DNA of 64,000 bases, taken from Micromonospora alfalfae (lineage in GTDB: Bacteria > Actinomycetota > Actinomycetes > Mycobacteriales > Micromonosporaceae). Below are positions 8,837 to 17,772 of the stretch, one piece after another; the stretch's first letter is position 1; the number at the start of each line of letters is the position of its first letter. The translations under genes and the position numbers were made by a program. The stretch is taken from assembly GCF_022230925.1 (NCBI RefSeq), contig NZ_JAKKFH010000018.1, positions 1 to 64,000 of the forward strand, given 5' to 3'. Below the pieces are notes generated by a model, which did not search any database, was not told where the DNA came from, and worked only from the letters and a program-made list of their open reading frames with translations.

Positions 8837-9621
8837 GCACCCTCTCCCTCGCCGTCCGCGACTCGAGCACCATGCTGCGGCGTAACCTGCTGCACATGCG
8901 GCGGTACCCGTCGATGACGTTCCTGCTCATCGGCATCCCGATCATCATCCTGCTGCTCTTCGTCTACGTCTTCGGCGGCACGCTCGGCGCCGGCCTCGGC
9001 CCGTCCGGCGACCGTTCCCAGTACGCCAACTACGTCACCCCCGGCATCCTGCTCATCACAGTGGTCAGCGCCGCGCAGGGCACCGCCATCTCGGTCGCGA
9101 TGGACATGACCGAGGGGATCATCGCCCGGTTCCGCACGATGTCGATCTTTCGACCGTCGGTCCTGACCGGTCACGTGCTGGGCAGCCTGGTCCAGACCAT
9201 GCTCAGCCTCGCGGCCGTCACCGTCGTGGCGCTGCTGGTGGGGTTCCGGCCCACTGCCAACCCTGTCGAATGGCTCGCCGCGATCGGCGTCCTCGCCATG
9301 ATCACCTTTGCGCTGACCTGGCTGTCCGTCGCCCTCGGTCTGGTCAGTGACAGTGTCGAGACGGCCAGCAACCTGCCCATGCCGCTGATCCTCCTGCCGT
9401 TCCTCGGCAGCGGGTTCGTCCCCACCGACTCCATGCCGACCGCCGTACGGGTGTTCGCCGACTACCAGCCCTTCACGCCCGTCATGGAGACCCTTCGCGG
9501 CCTGCTCCTGGGTACCGGGATCGGCGCCAACGGGATCATCACGGTCGCCTGGTGTGCCGTCATCACGGTGGGCTGCTTCCTGTGGGCCAAGGCCCTGTAC
9601 AACCGCAACCGGACGGCCTGA
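8833..9621 (+). CDS. DrrB-like ABC-2 type transporter permease
   Basis: A 262-residue integral membrane protein, six predicted hydrophobic segments (MTFLLIGIPIIILLLFVYVFGG, GILLITVVSAAQGTAISVAM, MLSLAAVTVVALLVGF, WLAAIGVLAMITFALTWLSVALGL, LPLILLPFLGSGFV region, GIITVAWCAVITVGCFLWA). The motif GIIARFRTMSI and the PFTPVMETLRGLLLG stretch are typical of ABC-2/DrrB permeases. It overlaps the ATPase gene by four bases and is the last gene of the RHH-DUF4097-ABC cassette; a strong hairpin follows at 9656. Confidence 0.9.
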   Translation: MSTLSLAVRDSSTMLRRNLLHMRRYPSMTFLLIGIPIIILLLFVYVFGGTLGAGLGPSGDRSQYANYVTPGILLITVVSAAQGTAISVAMDMTEGIIARFRTMSIFRPSVLTGHVLGSLVQTMLSLAAVTVVALLVGFRPTANPVEWLAAIGVLAMITFALTWLSVALGLVSDSVETASNLPMPLILLPFLGSGFVPTDSMPTAVRVFADYQPFTPVMETLRGLLLGTGIGANGIITVAWCAVITVGCFLWAKALYNRNRTA

Positions 9622-9655
9622 TCCGACCGGCGCGTCTCGTCAGCACCGCAACGGA

Positions 9656-9695
9656 GAGCCGGCGGCTCGACCCACAGGGGTCGGGCCGCCGGCTC
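9656..9695 (+). terminator. Hairpin terminator after the ABC export cassette
   Basis: An 18-bp stem (9656-9673 with 9678-9695) with one G-T wobble and a four-base loop, 35 bp after the permease stop. There is no U-tract, as is usual in high-GC actinomycetes. Confidence 0.7.
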
Positions 9696-9743
9696 GTGGC
9701 GTCGTGCGACCGGCGGTGAGAGCGTGTGATCGGGCGGCAGGTC

Positions 9744-9862
9744 GGTGGCGCGGGCGCGTGGTGGGGCGGCGGAGTTGGTGGCGCGGGCGCGTGGTGGGGC
9801 GGCGGGGTCGGTGGCGCGGGCGCGTGGTGGGGCGGCGGAGTCGGTGGCGCGGGCGCGTGGTC
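9744..9862. repeat. 33-bp tandem repeat, about 3.6 copies
   Basis: Units start at 9744, 9777, 9810 and 9843 (the last truncated). Each begins GGTGGCGCGGGCGCGTGG and differs from the others by only a few bases near the 3' end (GAGTT, GGGTC, GAGTC). The unit is a multiple of three, so it is open in several frames, for example an 11-residue proline-rich repeat on the minus strand. No ribosome binding site or conserved protein context supports a gene. It lies in the ~830-bp gene-free stretch 9622-10455, which otherwise holds a terminator, a dispersed palindrome-like element and the araB control region. Confidence 0.85.
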
Positions 9863-9863
9863 G

Positions 9864-9883
9864 ACTCGGATTTCGTGAAGTCG
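9864..9883 (+). repeat. Dispersed intergenic element, copy 1
   Basis: This 20-mer matches 17 of 20 bases of 36327-36346, where it forms the outer left arm of a long inverted repeat. Here the inner hairpin is degenerate (GAAGTCGG with CCGCGACTC further right). It is probably a member of a genus-specific intergenic palindromic repeat family; copy number elsewhere in the genome cannot be seen. Confidence 0.5.
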
Positions 9884-10009
9884 GCCGATCACTCCGCCGC
9901 GGACCCCGCGACTCCGGCGCGCACTAGTAGATCTTGCCTTCGGGGGCCGCGCGACGCCCCGTTGGGCGCACGGGTCGACCGGGCGGTGCGGGCACACCAA
10001 GACGTTGAA

Positions 10010-10023
10010 TGTTATCGATAACA
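10010..10023. promoter_or_regulatory. LacI-type operator, distal araB site
   Basis: TGTTATCGATAACA is a perfect 14-bp palindrome located 433 bp upstream of the araB start codon. It fits the pattern TGTKANCGNTMACA shared by five other sites at 10415, 19400, 19514, 23351 and 25332. Its distance from the promoter-proximal site suggests a looping or auxiliary operator. A weaker relative (TGTTATCGCTGCCA) lies at 10145-10158. Confidence 0.7.
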
Positions 10024-10400
10024 CAGGGCTGCCGCCCGGCTTCACGCCGGGTGTGTCGCCCCTCCGGCGCGCTCAGTCAGGAGCGCGCATGGTCGTCGAT
10101 GGCTGCCTGGCCGATTCGAGCACGCGACCGCGACGGCACGGGAATGTTATCGCTGCCATCATCGCCGGGGGAGAAGTGGTCGCTATCGGACGGCGTTGTC
10201 GCAATGTGCGGCGCACTGGACCTGTCGCACCCGCCGGTCGACGGGTCTCCGGGTGGCACTCGTACCCGACTCGGGCTTCATTCGTCGGATGGTTACCGCA
10301 GTTGAGGGCCGAATGTTGAGGTTTGCACCGGTTCGCTACCTACCCTCCCGAGTCCGTGCGCCTTTCGCGTTCCGTTACGGAGCTGTTGCGGGTAGATGTC

Positions 10401-10429
10401 TTGACGAGCCTGGATGTGAGCGTTAACAC
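10401..10429 (+). promoter_or_regulatory. araB operon promoter
   Basis: TTGACG (10401-10406) and TAACAC (10424-10429) are separated by 17 bp. The putative -10 lies inside the operator at 10415-10428, so repressor binding would block RNA polymerase directly. A near-identical arrangement precedes the ChvE-type transporter at 25319. Confidence 0.6.
10415..10428. promoter_or_regulatory. LacI-type operator, proximal araB site
   Basis: TGTGAGCGTTAACA overlaps the spacer and -10 of the araB promoter. It is followed by a second small perfect palindrome (CCGTTAACGG, 10435-10444), close to the expected transcription start and directly before the ribosome binding site. Confidence 0.75.
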
Positions 10430-10455
10430 TATCCCCGTTAACGGTGGAGGTGAAC

Positions 10456-12138
10456 ATGAACCGTGTGGACGGAGCTGACGACCGCTACGTCGTCGGTGTC
10501 GATTACGGCACCCTGTCCGGGCGAGCTCTGGTGGTCCGTGTCGGCGATGGTGCCGAGTTGGGGACCGCGGTGCACGAGTACGGCGATGGCGTTATCAGCA
10601 CGGCGCTTCCGGGAGGTCGAACGCTGCCCCCGGACTGGGCCCTGCAGAACCCGCAGGACTACCGCGACGTTCTGCGCTACGCCGTCCCGGCGGCGGTGTC
10701 CGCCGCGGGGGTGGACCCGGCGGCGGTGGTCGGCATAGGCATCGACTTCACCGCCTGCACCGTGCTGCCGACGCTCGCCGATGGCACCCCGCTGTGCGAG
10801 ACCCCCGAGCTGCGCGACCGACCGCACGCCTGGGTCAAGCTGTGGAAGCATCACGCCGCGCAGCCGCACGCCGACCGGATCAACGCGCTCGCCCATGAGC
10901 GGGCCGAGCCGTGGATCGGCCGGTACGGCGGCAAGATCTCCGCCGAGTGGCAGTACGCCAAGGGCCTGCAGATCCTGGAGGAGGACCCGGAGGTCTACGA
11001 CCGGGCCGAGCGCTTCATCGAGGCGGCCGACTGGATCGTCTGGCAGCTCTGCGGCACCGAGACCCGCAACGTCTGCACGGCCGGCTACAAGGGCATCCTG
11101 CAGGACGGTCAGTACCCCTCCAAGGGCTTCCTGACCGCGCTCAACCCCAACTTCGGCGACTTCGTGGCCAAGCTGGACGGCCCGTTGCTGCCCCTCGGGG
11201 CCAGGGCCGGTGCGCTCACCGCCCAGGCCGCCGCCTGGACCGGCCTGCCGGAGGGGATCGCGGTGGCCGTCGGCAACGTCGACGCGCACGTCACCGCGGC
11301 GTCCGCGCAGGCGGTGCAGCCCGGTCGGCTGGTCGCCATCATGGGCACCTCGACCTGCCACGTCGTCAACGGCGCGGAGGTCGCCGAGGTGGCCGGCATG
11401 TGCGGTGTGGTGGATGGCGGCATCAGCCCCGGCGCGTGGGGTTACGAGGCTGGGCAGAGCGGTGTCGGCGACATCTTCGGCTGGTTCGTCGAACACGCCG
11501 CCCCGGCCGGCGTCGACTCGCACGAGCGCCTCACCGAGCTGGCCGCGAGTCAGCCCGTCGGTGCGCACGGCCTGATCGCCTTGGACTGGTGGAACGGCAA
11601 CCGTTCCCTGCTTGTCAACCACGACCTCAGCGGGATGATCGTCGGCATGACCCTGGCCACCCGGCCAGCGGACATCTACCGGGCCCTGCTGGAGTCCACC
11701 GCGTACGGCACCCGGATGATCATCGAGGCGTTCGTCGACGCCGGAGTTCCGGTGAACGACCTGGTGATCGCCGGTGGTCTGACCAACAACGCGCTGCTGA
11801 TGCAGATCTACGCCGACGTGACCAGGCGACCGCTGAACATCATCGCCTCGGCGCAGGGGCCGGCGCTCGGCTCGGCGATCCACGCCGCCGTCGCCGCCGG
11901 TGAGTTCCCCTCGATCCACGAGGCGTCGCAGGCCATGGGTCGGGTGCACGAGGCCGTCTACCGTCCGGACCCCGAGCGGGCCAGCGCCTACGACGCCCTC
12001 TACGCCGAGTACCGGGCGCTGCACGACCACTTCGGACGTGGCGGCAACGACGTCATGCTCCGGCTGCGGGCGATCCGCAACGCGGCGGTCGAGACCGCCG
12101 CGACCCCGCACGAGGCCCCGCTGGAGGTGGTGGCGTGA
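10456..12138 (+). CDS. araB: L-ribulokinase
   Basis: A 560-residue FGGY-family carbohydrate kinase. ATG 10456 is chosen because GGAGG lies six bases upstream; a GTG at 10444 is in frame but lies in the operator region. Motifs include the N-terminal phosphate-binding YVVGVDYGTLSGRALVV, IGIDFTACTVLP, the catalytic-region GNVDAHVTAA, and C-terminal VIAGGLTNNALLMQIYADV. DYGTLSGRA and FTACT are diagnostic for ribulokinases. It phosphorylates L-ribulose to L-ribulose 5-phosphate in the cytoplasm. It is first gene of the operon araB-araD-importer-araA and overlaps araD by four bases. Regulation is likely by the LacI-type operators at 10010 and 10415. Confidence 0.95.
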   Translation: MNRVDGADDRYVVGVDYGTLSGRALVVRVGDGAELGTAVHEYGDGVISTALPGGRTLPPDWALQNPQDYRDVLRYAVPAAVSAAGVDPAAVVGIGIDFTACTVLPTLADGTPLCETPELRDRPHAWVKLWKHHAAQPHADRINALAHERAEPWIGRYGGKISAEWQYAKGLQILEEDPEVYDRAERFIEAADWIVWQLCGTETRNVCTAGYKGILQDGQYPSKGFLTALNPNFGDFVAKLDGPLLPLGARAGALTAQAAAWTGLPEGIAVAVGNVDAHVTAASAQAVQPGRLVAIMGTSTCHVVNGAEVAEVAGMCGVVDGGISPGAWGYEAGQSGVGDIFGWFVEHAAPAGVDSHERLTELAASQPVGAHGLIALDWWNGNRSLLVNHDLSGMIVGMTLATRPADIYRALLESTAYGTRMIIEAFVDAGVPVNDLVIAGGLTNNALLMQIYADVTRRPLNIIASAQGPALGSAIHAAVAAGEFPSIHEASQAMGRVHEAVYRPDPERASAYDALYAEYRALHDHFGRGGNDVMLRLRAIRNAAVETAATPHEAPLEVVA

Positions 12139-12827
12139 ACGCCGAGGTGACCCGACAGATCGCCGAGCTGCGCGAGACCGTCGCCCGCCTGCACGCCGAG
12201 CTGACCCGGTACAACCTGGTCGCCTGGACGTCCGGCAACGTCTCCGCGCGGGTCCCCGGCCAGGACCTGATGGTGATCAAGCCGAGTGGGGTGAGCTACG
12301 ACGACCTCACCGCGGCCACCATGGTGGTGTGCGACCTCGACGGTGTTCTCGTCGAGGGCGACTTCGCCCCGTCCAGCGACACCGCCGCCCACGCCTACGT
12401 CTACCGGGCCATGCCCGAGGTCGGTGGGGTAGTGCACACGCACAGCTCGTACGCGACCGCCTGGGCCGCGTGTGGGGAGTCGATCCCCTGCCACCTCACC
12501 GCCCAGGCCGACGAGTTCGGTGGGGAGATCCCGATCGGGCCGTTCGCGCTGATCGGTGGTGACGACATCGGCAAGGGCATCGTCGCCACGCTCTCCGGGC
12601 ACCGCTCGCCAGCGGTGCTGATGCGCAACCACGGCGTGTTCACCATCGGCCGCGACGCCCGCGCAGCGGTCAAGGCGGCGGTCATGTGCGAGGACGTGGC
12701 CCGTACCGCGCACCTGGCCCACACCCTCGGGCAGCCGGTTCCGATGGCGCAGGCCGACATCGACTCGCTCTACGACCGCTACCAGAACGTCTACGGCCAG
12801 CAACCAGTCGCACCGACGGGCTCCTGA
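12135..12827 (+). CDS. araD: L-ribulose-5-phosphate 4-epimerase
   Basis: A 230-residue class II aldolase/epimerase family protein starting at a GTG that overlaps the araB stop (GTGA). It shows NLVAWTSGNVSARV, KPSGVSYDDL, the zinc-binding VVHTHSSYATAWAA and a third ligand in MRNHGVFTIG, as expected for AraD and fuculose-aldolase relatives. It converts L-ribulose 5-phosphate to D-xylulose 5-phosphate, feeding the pentose phosphate pathway. Length matches E. coli AraD (231). Translational coupling to araB keeps the two steps in proportion. About 130 bp without further genes separate it from the transporter genes. Confidence 0.95.
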   Translation: MNAEVTRQIAELRETVARLHAELTRYNLVAWTSGNVSARVPGQDLMVIKPSGVSYDDLTAATMVVCDLDGVLVEGDFAPSSDTAAHAYVYRAMPEVGGVVHTHSSYATAWAACGESIPCHLTAQADEFGGEIPIGPFALIGGDDIGKGIVATLSGHRSPAVLMRNHGVFTIGRDARAAVKAAVMCEDVARTAHLAHTLGQPVPMAQADIDSLYDRYQNVYGQQPVAPTGS

Positions 12828-12956
12828 CCCTGCACCGATAACCCGGGACCCGTCGGTCTGCACCACGACGCACCAGCACGCACCACCCGCGTACGCCGCT
12901 CTTTCGCACCTCGGCGGTTGGCGCGGTTACCCACCACATCCAGCCAAGGAGATTCG

Positions 12957-13961
12957 ATGGGAAAGATGCGAACGCAGTCCGCTCCGTGGCGCGCTGCCGC
13001 GGTCCTCGCCAGCGTGCTGCTGGTCGGCGGCGTGGCGGCCTGCGGCAATAGCGACACCGGCGGCGGCGGCACCAAGGACGACGGCAAGATCACGATGGGC
13101 TTCTCCCAGGTCGGTGCGGAGAGCGGGTGGCGTACCGCGAACACCATCTCGATCAAGGAGGCCGCCACGGCAGCCGGAATCGAGCTGAAGTTCGACGACG
13201 CGCAGCAGAAGCAGGAAAACCAGATCAAGGCGATCCGCAACTACATCCAGCAGAAGGTCGACGTGATCGCCTTCTCGCCGGTGGTGGAGTCCGGGTGGGA
13301 CACCGTGCTCAAGGAGGCCAAGGACGCCGGCATCCCGGTCATCCTGACCGACCGCTCGGTGGACTCGGCCGACAAGTCGCTGTACAAGACCTTCCTCGGC
13401 TCGGACTTCGTCAAGGAGGGCCGGCTCGCCGGTGAGTGGCTGGTCGAGCAGAAGAAGACCGCCTCGGGTCCGGTGAACATCGTCGAGCTGCAGGGCAGCA
13501 CGGGCGCGGCACCAGCGAACGACCGTAAGAAGGGCTTCGCCGAGGCGATCGCCGCCAACCCGAACCTGAAGGTCATCGCCTCCCAGACGGGCGACTTCAC
13601 CCGGGCCGGTGGCAAGCAGGTCATGGAGCAGTTCCTCAAGGCCAACCCGAAGATCGACGTGCTGTTCGCGCACAACGACGACATGGGTCTGGGCGCGCTC
13701 GAGGCGATCACCGCCGCCGGCAAGGTGCCCGGCAAGGACATCACCATCATCACGATCGACGCTGTCAAGGACGGCATGCAGGCTCTCGCCGACGGGAAGT
13801 TCAACTTCATCGCGGAGTGCAGCCCACTGCTCGGCCCGCAGCTGATGGACCTGGCCAAGAAGGTCAAGGCCGGCCAGGAGGTGCCTGCTCGGATCGAGAC
13901 CGAGGAGACCACCTTCACGTCCGAGCAGGCCAAGGAAGCTCTGCCCAACCGTAAGTACTGA
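12957..13961 (+). CDS. Sugar ABC transporter substrate-binding lipoprotein (YtfQ/AraU-like)
   Basis: A 334-residue protein. ATG 12957 follows AAGGAG with good spacing. The signal sequence ends in a lipobox (GVAACGNS), so it is a lipoprotein facing outwards. The mature part is a periplasmic-binding-protein-I fold of the YtfQ type (ITMGFSQVGAESGWRTANT, KVDVIAFSPVVESGWD, PVILTDRSVD, DVLFAHNDDMGLGALEAI). Homologues bind galactofuranose in E. coli and L-arabinose in the Shewanella AraUVWZ system; the ara operon context favours L-arabinose here. A strong hairpin immediately after the stop (13969) probably stabilises or enriches this message relative to the downstream genes. Confidence 0.9.
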   Translation: MGKMRTQSAPWRAAAVLASVLLVGGVAACGNSDTGGGGTKDDGKITMGFSQVGAESGWRTANTISIKEAATAAGIELKFDDAQQKQENQIKAIRNYIQQKVDVIAFSPVVESGWDTVLKEAKDAGIPVILTDRSVDSADKSLYKTFLGSDFVKEGRLAGEWLVEQKKTASGPVNIVELQGSTGAAPANDRKKGFAEAIAANPNLKVIASQTGDFTRAGGKQVMEQFLKANPKIDVLFAHNDDMGLGALEAITAAGKVPGKDITIITIDAVKDGMQALADGKFNFIAECSPLLGPQLMDLAKKVKAGQEVPARIETEETTFTSEQAKEALPNRKY

Positions 13962-13968
13962 TCGACGA

Positions 13969-13998
13969 CGGGGCCGCCGCGTTCGCGTGGCGGCCCCG
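13969..13998 (+). terminator. Intra-operon hairpin after the substrate-binding protein gene
   Basis: A perfect 10-bp GC stem (13969-13978 with 13989-13998) seven bases past the stop codon. Because same-strand transporter genes follow, it is likely an attenuator or 3' mRNA stabiliser that raises the level of binding protein. A similar hairpin follows the second binding protein at 26556. Confidence 0.55.
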
Positions 13999-14148
13999 CC
14001 GCGTCGCTTCCCTACCCGAAACGGACCGGGCTTGGCCCGCGACGACCTCCGTACCACGCCCGCCTGAGCGCCCCCAGGGGCGACCGGGCGGGCGTGGCGG
14101 GAGCGTAGCGGCCCTTCCGTGTCGACAACCCAGAAGAGGTCTGATGGG

Positions 14149-15690
14149 ATGACGGATAGCCGTCCGGTCCTGACGATGACCGGGATCAGCAAGTCCTTCC
14201 CCGGGGTGCGTGCACTCCACGACGTCAACTTCCGGCTCTTCCCCGGCGAGGTGCACGCCCTGATGGGCGAGAACGGGGCCGGCAAGTCCACCCTCATCAA
14301 GGTGCTCACCGGCGTCTACGACACCGACCAGGGCGCGATCACCCTCGACGGCGAGCCCGTGTCGTTCACCGGGCCGATGCAGGCGACCGCCGCCGGTGTG
14401 AGCACCGTTTACCAGGAAGTCAACCTCTGCACCAACCTCTCGGTGGCGGAGAACATCTTCATCGGCCGTGAGCCTCGGGTCTTCGGCGCCGTCCGTTGGG
14501 GTGAGGTTCGCCGCCGCGCCCGAGCCCTGCTGGCCAGCCTCGACCTCGACCTCGACGTCAGCGCGCCACTCGGCTCGTACTCGCTGGCGATCCAGCAGAT
14601 GGTCGCCATCGCCCGCGCCATCGACATCAAGGCCCGGGTGCTGATCCTGGACGAACCGACGTCCAGCCTCGACGCCGGCGAGGTGGCGCAGCTGTTCCGC
14701 ATCATGCGGCAACTGCGCGACGAGGGCATCGCGATCCTGTTCGTGACCCACTTCCTCGACCAGGTCTACGAGATCTCCGACCGGATCACGGTGCTGCGCA
14801 ACGGCGGGCTCGTCGGCGAGTACCTCACCACCGAGCTGCCCCAGCTCTCCCTGGTCGAGAAGATGATCGGCAAGGAGCTCGACGTCCTGGAGGGCATCGA
14901 GGAGCACTCCCGGCGGGACCTGGCCGCGCTGGAGGAGGGCACCCCCCTGGTGGCGGTGTCGAACTTCGGTCGGGCGGGTGCTGTCGAGCCGTTCAGCCTC
15001 ACCATCCACGCCGGCGAGGTGGTGGGCCTGGCCGGCCTGCTGGGCTCGGGGCGTACCGAGGTCGCGCGGTTGTTGTTCGGTGCCGACCGCACCGACGGCG
15101 GTCAGGTGGCGATCGACGGCACGGCGAGCAGCCTGCGCACCCCCGCGCAGGCCATCGACCACGGCGTGGGCTTCTGTTCGGAGAACCGCCGGGCCGAGGG
15201 GATCGTCGCGGACCTGTCGGTCCGCGAGAACATGATCCTCGCCATGCAGGCGGCCCGCGGCTGGCTGCGGCCCATTCCGCGTCGCCGCCAGGACGAGCTG
15301 GTCGACAAGTACGTCAAGGCCCTCAACATCCGGCCCGCCGACCCGGAGGTGCCGGTACGCAACCTCTCCGGCGGTAACCAGCAGAAGGTGCTGCTGGCCC
15401 GGTGGCTGATCACCGAGCCGCGGCTGCTGATCCTCGACGAGCCGACCCGGGGCATCGACATCGGGGCGAAGACCGAGATCCAGAAGCTCGTGACGCAGCT
15501 GTCCGACGGGGGCATGGCGGTGCTGTTCATCTCCGCCGAGCTGGAGGAGGTGCTGCGCCTCAGCCACAAGGTGGCAGTCATGCGGGACCGGCAGATGGTC
15601 GCGCAGCTCGCCAACGACGAGAGCCTGGACGCCGACCGCATCATGCAGACCATCGCCAGCGGATCCCACCGGGAGGAGGCAGACCGATGA
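14149..15690 (+). CDS. Sugar ABC transporter ATP-binding protein (YtfR/AraV-like), two ATPase domains
   Basis: A 513-residue protein with duplicated ATPase domains, as in RbsA/MglA/YtfR. The first has Walker [13 protein letters not shown] and Walker B LILDEPTSSLD; the second has the degenerate GLLGSGRTEVARLL P-loop, signature [14 protein letters not shown] and [18 protein letters not shown] 14149 is preferred for spacing to GAAGAGG, although an in-frame GTG exists at 14119. It energises import of arabinose with the two permeases that follow. The stop overlaps the next start by four bases. Confidence 0.92.
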   Translation: MTDSRPVLTMTGISKSFPGVRALHDVNFRLFPGEVHALMGENGAGKSTLIKVLTGVYDTDQGAITLDGEPVSFTGPMQATAAGVSTVYQEVNLCTNLSVAENIFIGREPRVFGAVRWGEVRRRARALLASLDLDLDVSAPLGSYSLAIQQMVAIARAIDIKARVLILDEPTSSLDAGEVAQLFRIMRQLRDEGIAILFVTHFLDQVYEISDRITVLRNGGLVGEYLTTELPQLSLVEKMIGKELDVLEGIEEHSRRDLAALEEGTPLVAVSNFGRAGAVEPFSLTIHAGEVVGLAGLLGSGRTEVARLLFGADRTDGGQVAIDGTASSLRTPAQAIDHGVGFCSENRRAEGIVADLSVRENMILAMQAARGWLRPIPRRRQDELVDKYVKALNIRPADPEVPVRNLSGGNQQKVLLARWLITEPRLLILDEPTRGIDIGAKTEIQKLVTQLSDGGMAVLFISAELEEVLRLSHKVAVMRDRQMVAQLANDESLDADRIMQTIASGSHREEADR

Positions 15691-16757
15691 ACGACACCAT
15701 GAGCCGCTATCGGACGATGATCGGTCACCGGCTGTTCTGGCCCGCCGCCGTGCTGTTCGTCATGCTCGCCGCCAACACGATCTACCGGCCCGGCTTCCTG
15801 TCCATCGAGCTCAAGGACGGGCACCTGTACGGCACGCCGATCGACATCCTGCGGCTGAGCGCACCGCTGATCCTCGTCGCGCTGGGCATGACCCTGGTCA
15901 TCTCCACCGGCGGCATCGACCTGTCGGTGGGCTCGCTCTGCGCGATCAGCGGCGCGATCGCCTGCATGTACATCAGCAAGCAGCCCGACCAGAACAGCCT
16001 TGGCGTGGTGGTGACCGCCCTCGCGATGGCGATGGGTGTCTCGCTGGTGCTCGGCGCCTGGAACGGGGTGCTGGTGGCCGTCATCGGGATCCAACCGATC
16101 ATCGCCACCCTGATCCTGATGGTCGCCGGCCGGGGTCTCGCCCAGCTGATCACCGAGGGTCAGATCATCACCATCAACTCCGAGCCGTACCGGGCGATCG
16201 GCCTGGGCCACGCGTTGACACTGCCGCTGGCCATCTTCATCGCGCTCGCCGCGGCCCTGCTGGTCGCCGCGTTCACCCGTCGCACCGCACTCGGCATGAT
16301 CATCGAGTCGGTGGGTGGCAACGCCATGGCCAGCCGGCTCGCCGGCATCCGGTCCGGTCGGGTCATCTTCCTCGCGTACGTGATCAGCGCCGCCTGTGCC
16401 GCGGTCGCCGGTTTCATGATGACTGCCAACGTCTCCAGCGCCGACGGCAACGCCGCCGGCCTCTGGGTCGAGTTGGACGCGATCCTCGCTGTCGTCATCG
16501 GCGGTACGTCCCTCGCGGGCGGCCGGTTCTTCCTGAGTGGCACGATCATCGGCGCGCTGATCATCCAGACCCTGACCACCACGGTGTACGCCATGGACAT
16601 CTCGCCGCAGACCTCGCTGCTGTTCAAGGCGGTCGTCGTCATCGCCGTCTGCCTCATCCAGGCGCCGGCCTTCCGGGCCCGGTTCAGCCGGCGTAGGCGC
16701 AACGTCCCGCCGCCCGCCACCATCGCCGACAAGCCGAAGGAGCAGGTGCCGGCATGA
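15687..16757 (+). CDS. Sugar ABC transporter permease (YtfT/AraW-like)
   Basis: A 356-residue BPD_transp_2 family permease with about eight to ten hydrophobic helices. It has the family hallmark [12 protein letters not shown], followed by [21 protein letters not shown] and the C-terminal [12 protein letters not shown] motif. ATG 15687 overlaps the ATPase stop (ATGA) and follows GGGAGGAGG. The C-terminal tail is basic and proline-rich and cytoplasmic. It pairs with the second permease at 16754 to form the membrane channel of the arabinose importer. Confidence 0.92.
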   Translation: MNDTMSRYRTMIGHRLFWPAAVLFVMLAANTIYRPGFLSIELKDGHLYGTPIDILRLSAPLILVALGMTLVISTGGIDLSVGSLCAISGAIACMYISKQPDQNSLGVVVTALAMAMGVSLVLGAWNGVLVAVIGIQPIIATLILMVAGRGLAQLITEGQIITINSEPYRAIGLGHALTLPLAIFIALAAALLVAAFTRRTALGMIIESVGGNAMASRLAGIRSGRVIFLAYVISAACAAVAGFMMTANVSSADGNAAGLWVELDAILAVVIGGTSLAGGRFFLSGTIIGALIIQTLTTTVYAMDISPQTSLLFKAVVVIAVCLIQAPAFRARFSRRRRNVPPPATIADKPKEQVPA

Positions 16758-17746
16758 CCACTGGAACGCTTACCGCCGCCGGTCGTACCCGGTTCCGGCT
16801 GCCGAGGAAGCAGATACCGGTCCTGGCGACGCTCGCCCTGCTGCTGGTGATGTACGGCATCGGCGTCTCGCAGTACACGGCGTTCTCCAACGTCCAGGTC
16901 ATCTTCAACGTCTTCATCGACAACGGCTTCCTGCTCGTCGTCGCGGTGGGCATGACCTTCGTGATCCTCACCGGTGGCATCGACCTGTCGGTCGGTTCGG
17001 TGGTCGCCATGACGGCGATGGTGTCGGCCGCGCTGCTGCAGGACGGCATGCCGGCGGCGCTGGTGCTGGTCATCGCCCTGCTCATCGGTCCGACGCTCGG
17101 CCTGTTGATGGGCTGCGTCATCCACTTCTTCGAGATCCAGCCGTTCATCGTCACGCTCGCCGGGATGTTCTTCGCCCGGGGCATGTGCACCTTCATCTCC
17201 GGCGCGTCGATCCCGATCACCGACGGGTTCTGGACCTCGATGTCGCAGGAGCGGATCGGGGACCCCCGGGGCAACTTCGTGTCGATCAGCGTGCTGATCG
17301 CCTTCGTGGTGGTCGTCATCGCCGCGTACACGCTGGCCTACACCCGGCTGGGACGCAACGTGTACGCCATCGGCGGCAACCCGCAGTCGGCGCTGCTGAT
17401 GGGCCTGCCGGTGGGGCGGACCCGGATCGCCGTCTACACGATCAGTGGTCTGTGCTCGGCCATCGGCGGGATCCTGCTGTCCTTCTACACCCTCTCCGGC
17501 GCGCCGCTGATCGCTGTGGGGATGGAGCTGGACGTCATTGCCGCCGTCGTCATCGGTGGCACGGTGCTCACCGGCGGCGCGGGTTACGTCTTCGGCACGG
17601 TGCTGGGCGTGCTGGTCCTCGGCGTGATCCAGACCCTCATCACCTTCGACGGGAGTCTCAACTCCTGGTGGACCAAGATCGTGATTGGTGGTCTGCTCTT
17701 CGCGTTCATCCTCCTTCAACGCCTCATCGGAATCCGTTACAAGTGA
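16754..17746 (+). CDS. Sugar ABC transporter permease (YjfF/AraZ-like)
   Basis: A 330-residue permease, paralogous to the preceding one, with [40 protein letters not shown] and [16 protein letters not shown]. Two different permeases plus one double ATPase and one YtfQ-type binding protein is the signature composition of the YtfQRT-YjfF/AraUVWZ class. It overlaps the preceding gene by four bases. araA follows after 26 bp, so transport and the first catabolic step are made from the same message. Confidence 0.92.
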   Translation: MTTGTLTAAGRTRFRLPRKQIPVLATLALLLVMYGIGVSQYTAFSNVQVIFNVFIDNGFLLVVAVGMTFVILTGGIDLSVGSVVAMTAMVSAALLQDGMPAALVLVIALLIGPTLGLLMGCVIHFFEIQPFIVTLAGMFFARGMCTFISGASIPITDGFWTSMSQERIGDPRGNFVSISVLIAFVVVVIAAYTLAYTRLGRNVYAIGGNPQSALLMGLPVGRTRIAVYTISGLCSAIGGILLSFYTLSGAPLIAVGMELDVIAAVVIGGTVLTGGAGYVFGTVLGVLVLGVIQTLITFDGSLNSWWTKIVIGGLLFAFILLQRLIGIRYK

Positions 17747-17772
17747 CCGCCCCTCTCGCGGAAGGCAACTCC

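Noticed and set aside
9563..10045. Proline-rich open frame with 11-residue HAPAPPTPPPH-type repeats on the minus strand
   Set aside because: It arises from the 33-bp tandem repeat, has no ribosome binding site, runs antisense into the ABC permease gene and its flanks look non-coding.
10145..10158. TGTTATCGCTGCCA as a seventh arabinose-type operator
   Set aside because: Only the left half fits; the right half lacks the ACA end. It may be a weak auxiliary site but is not counted.
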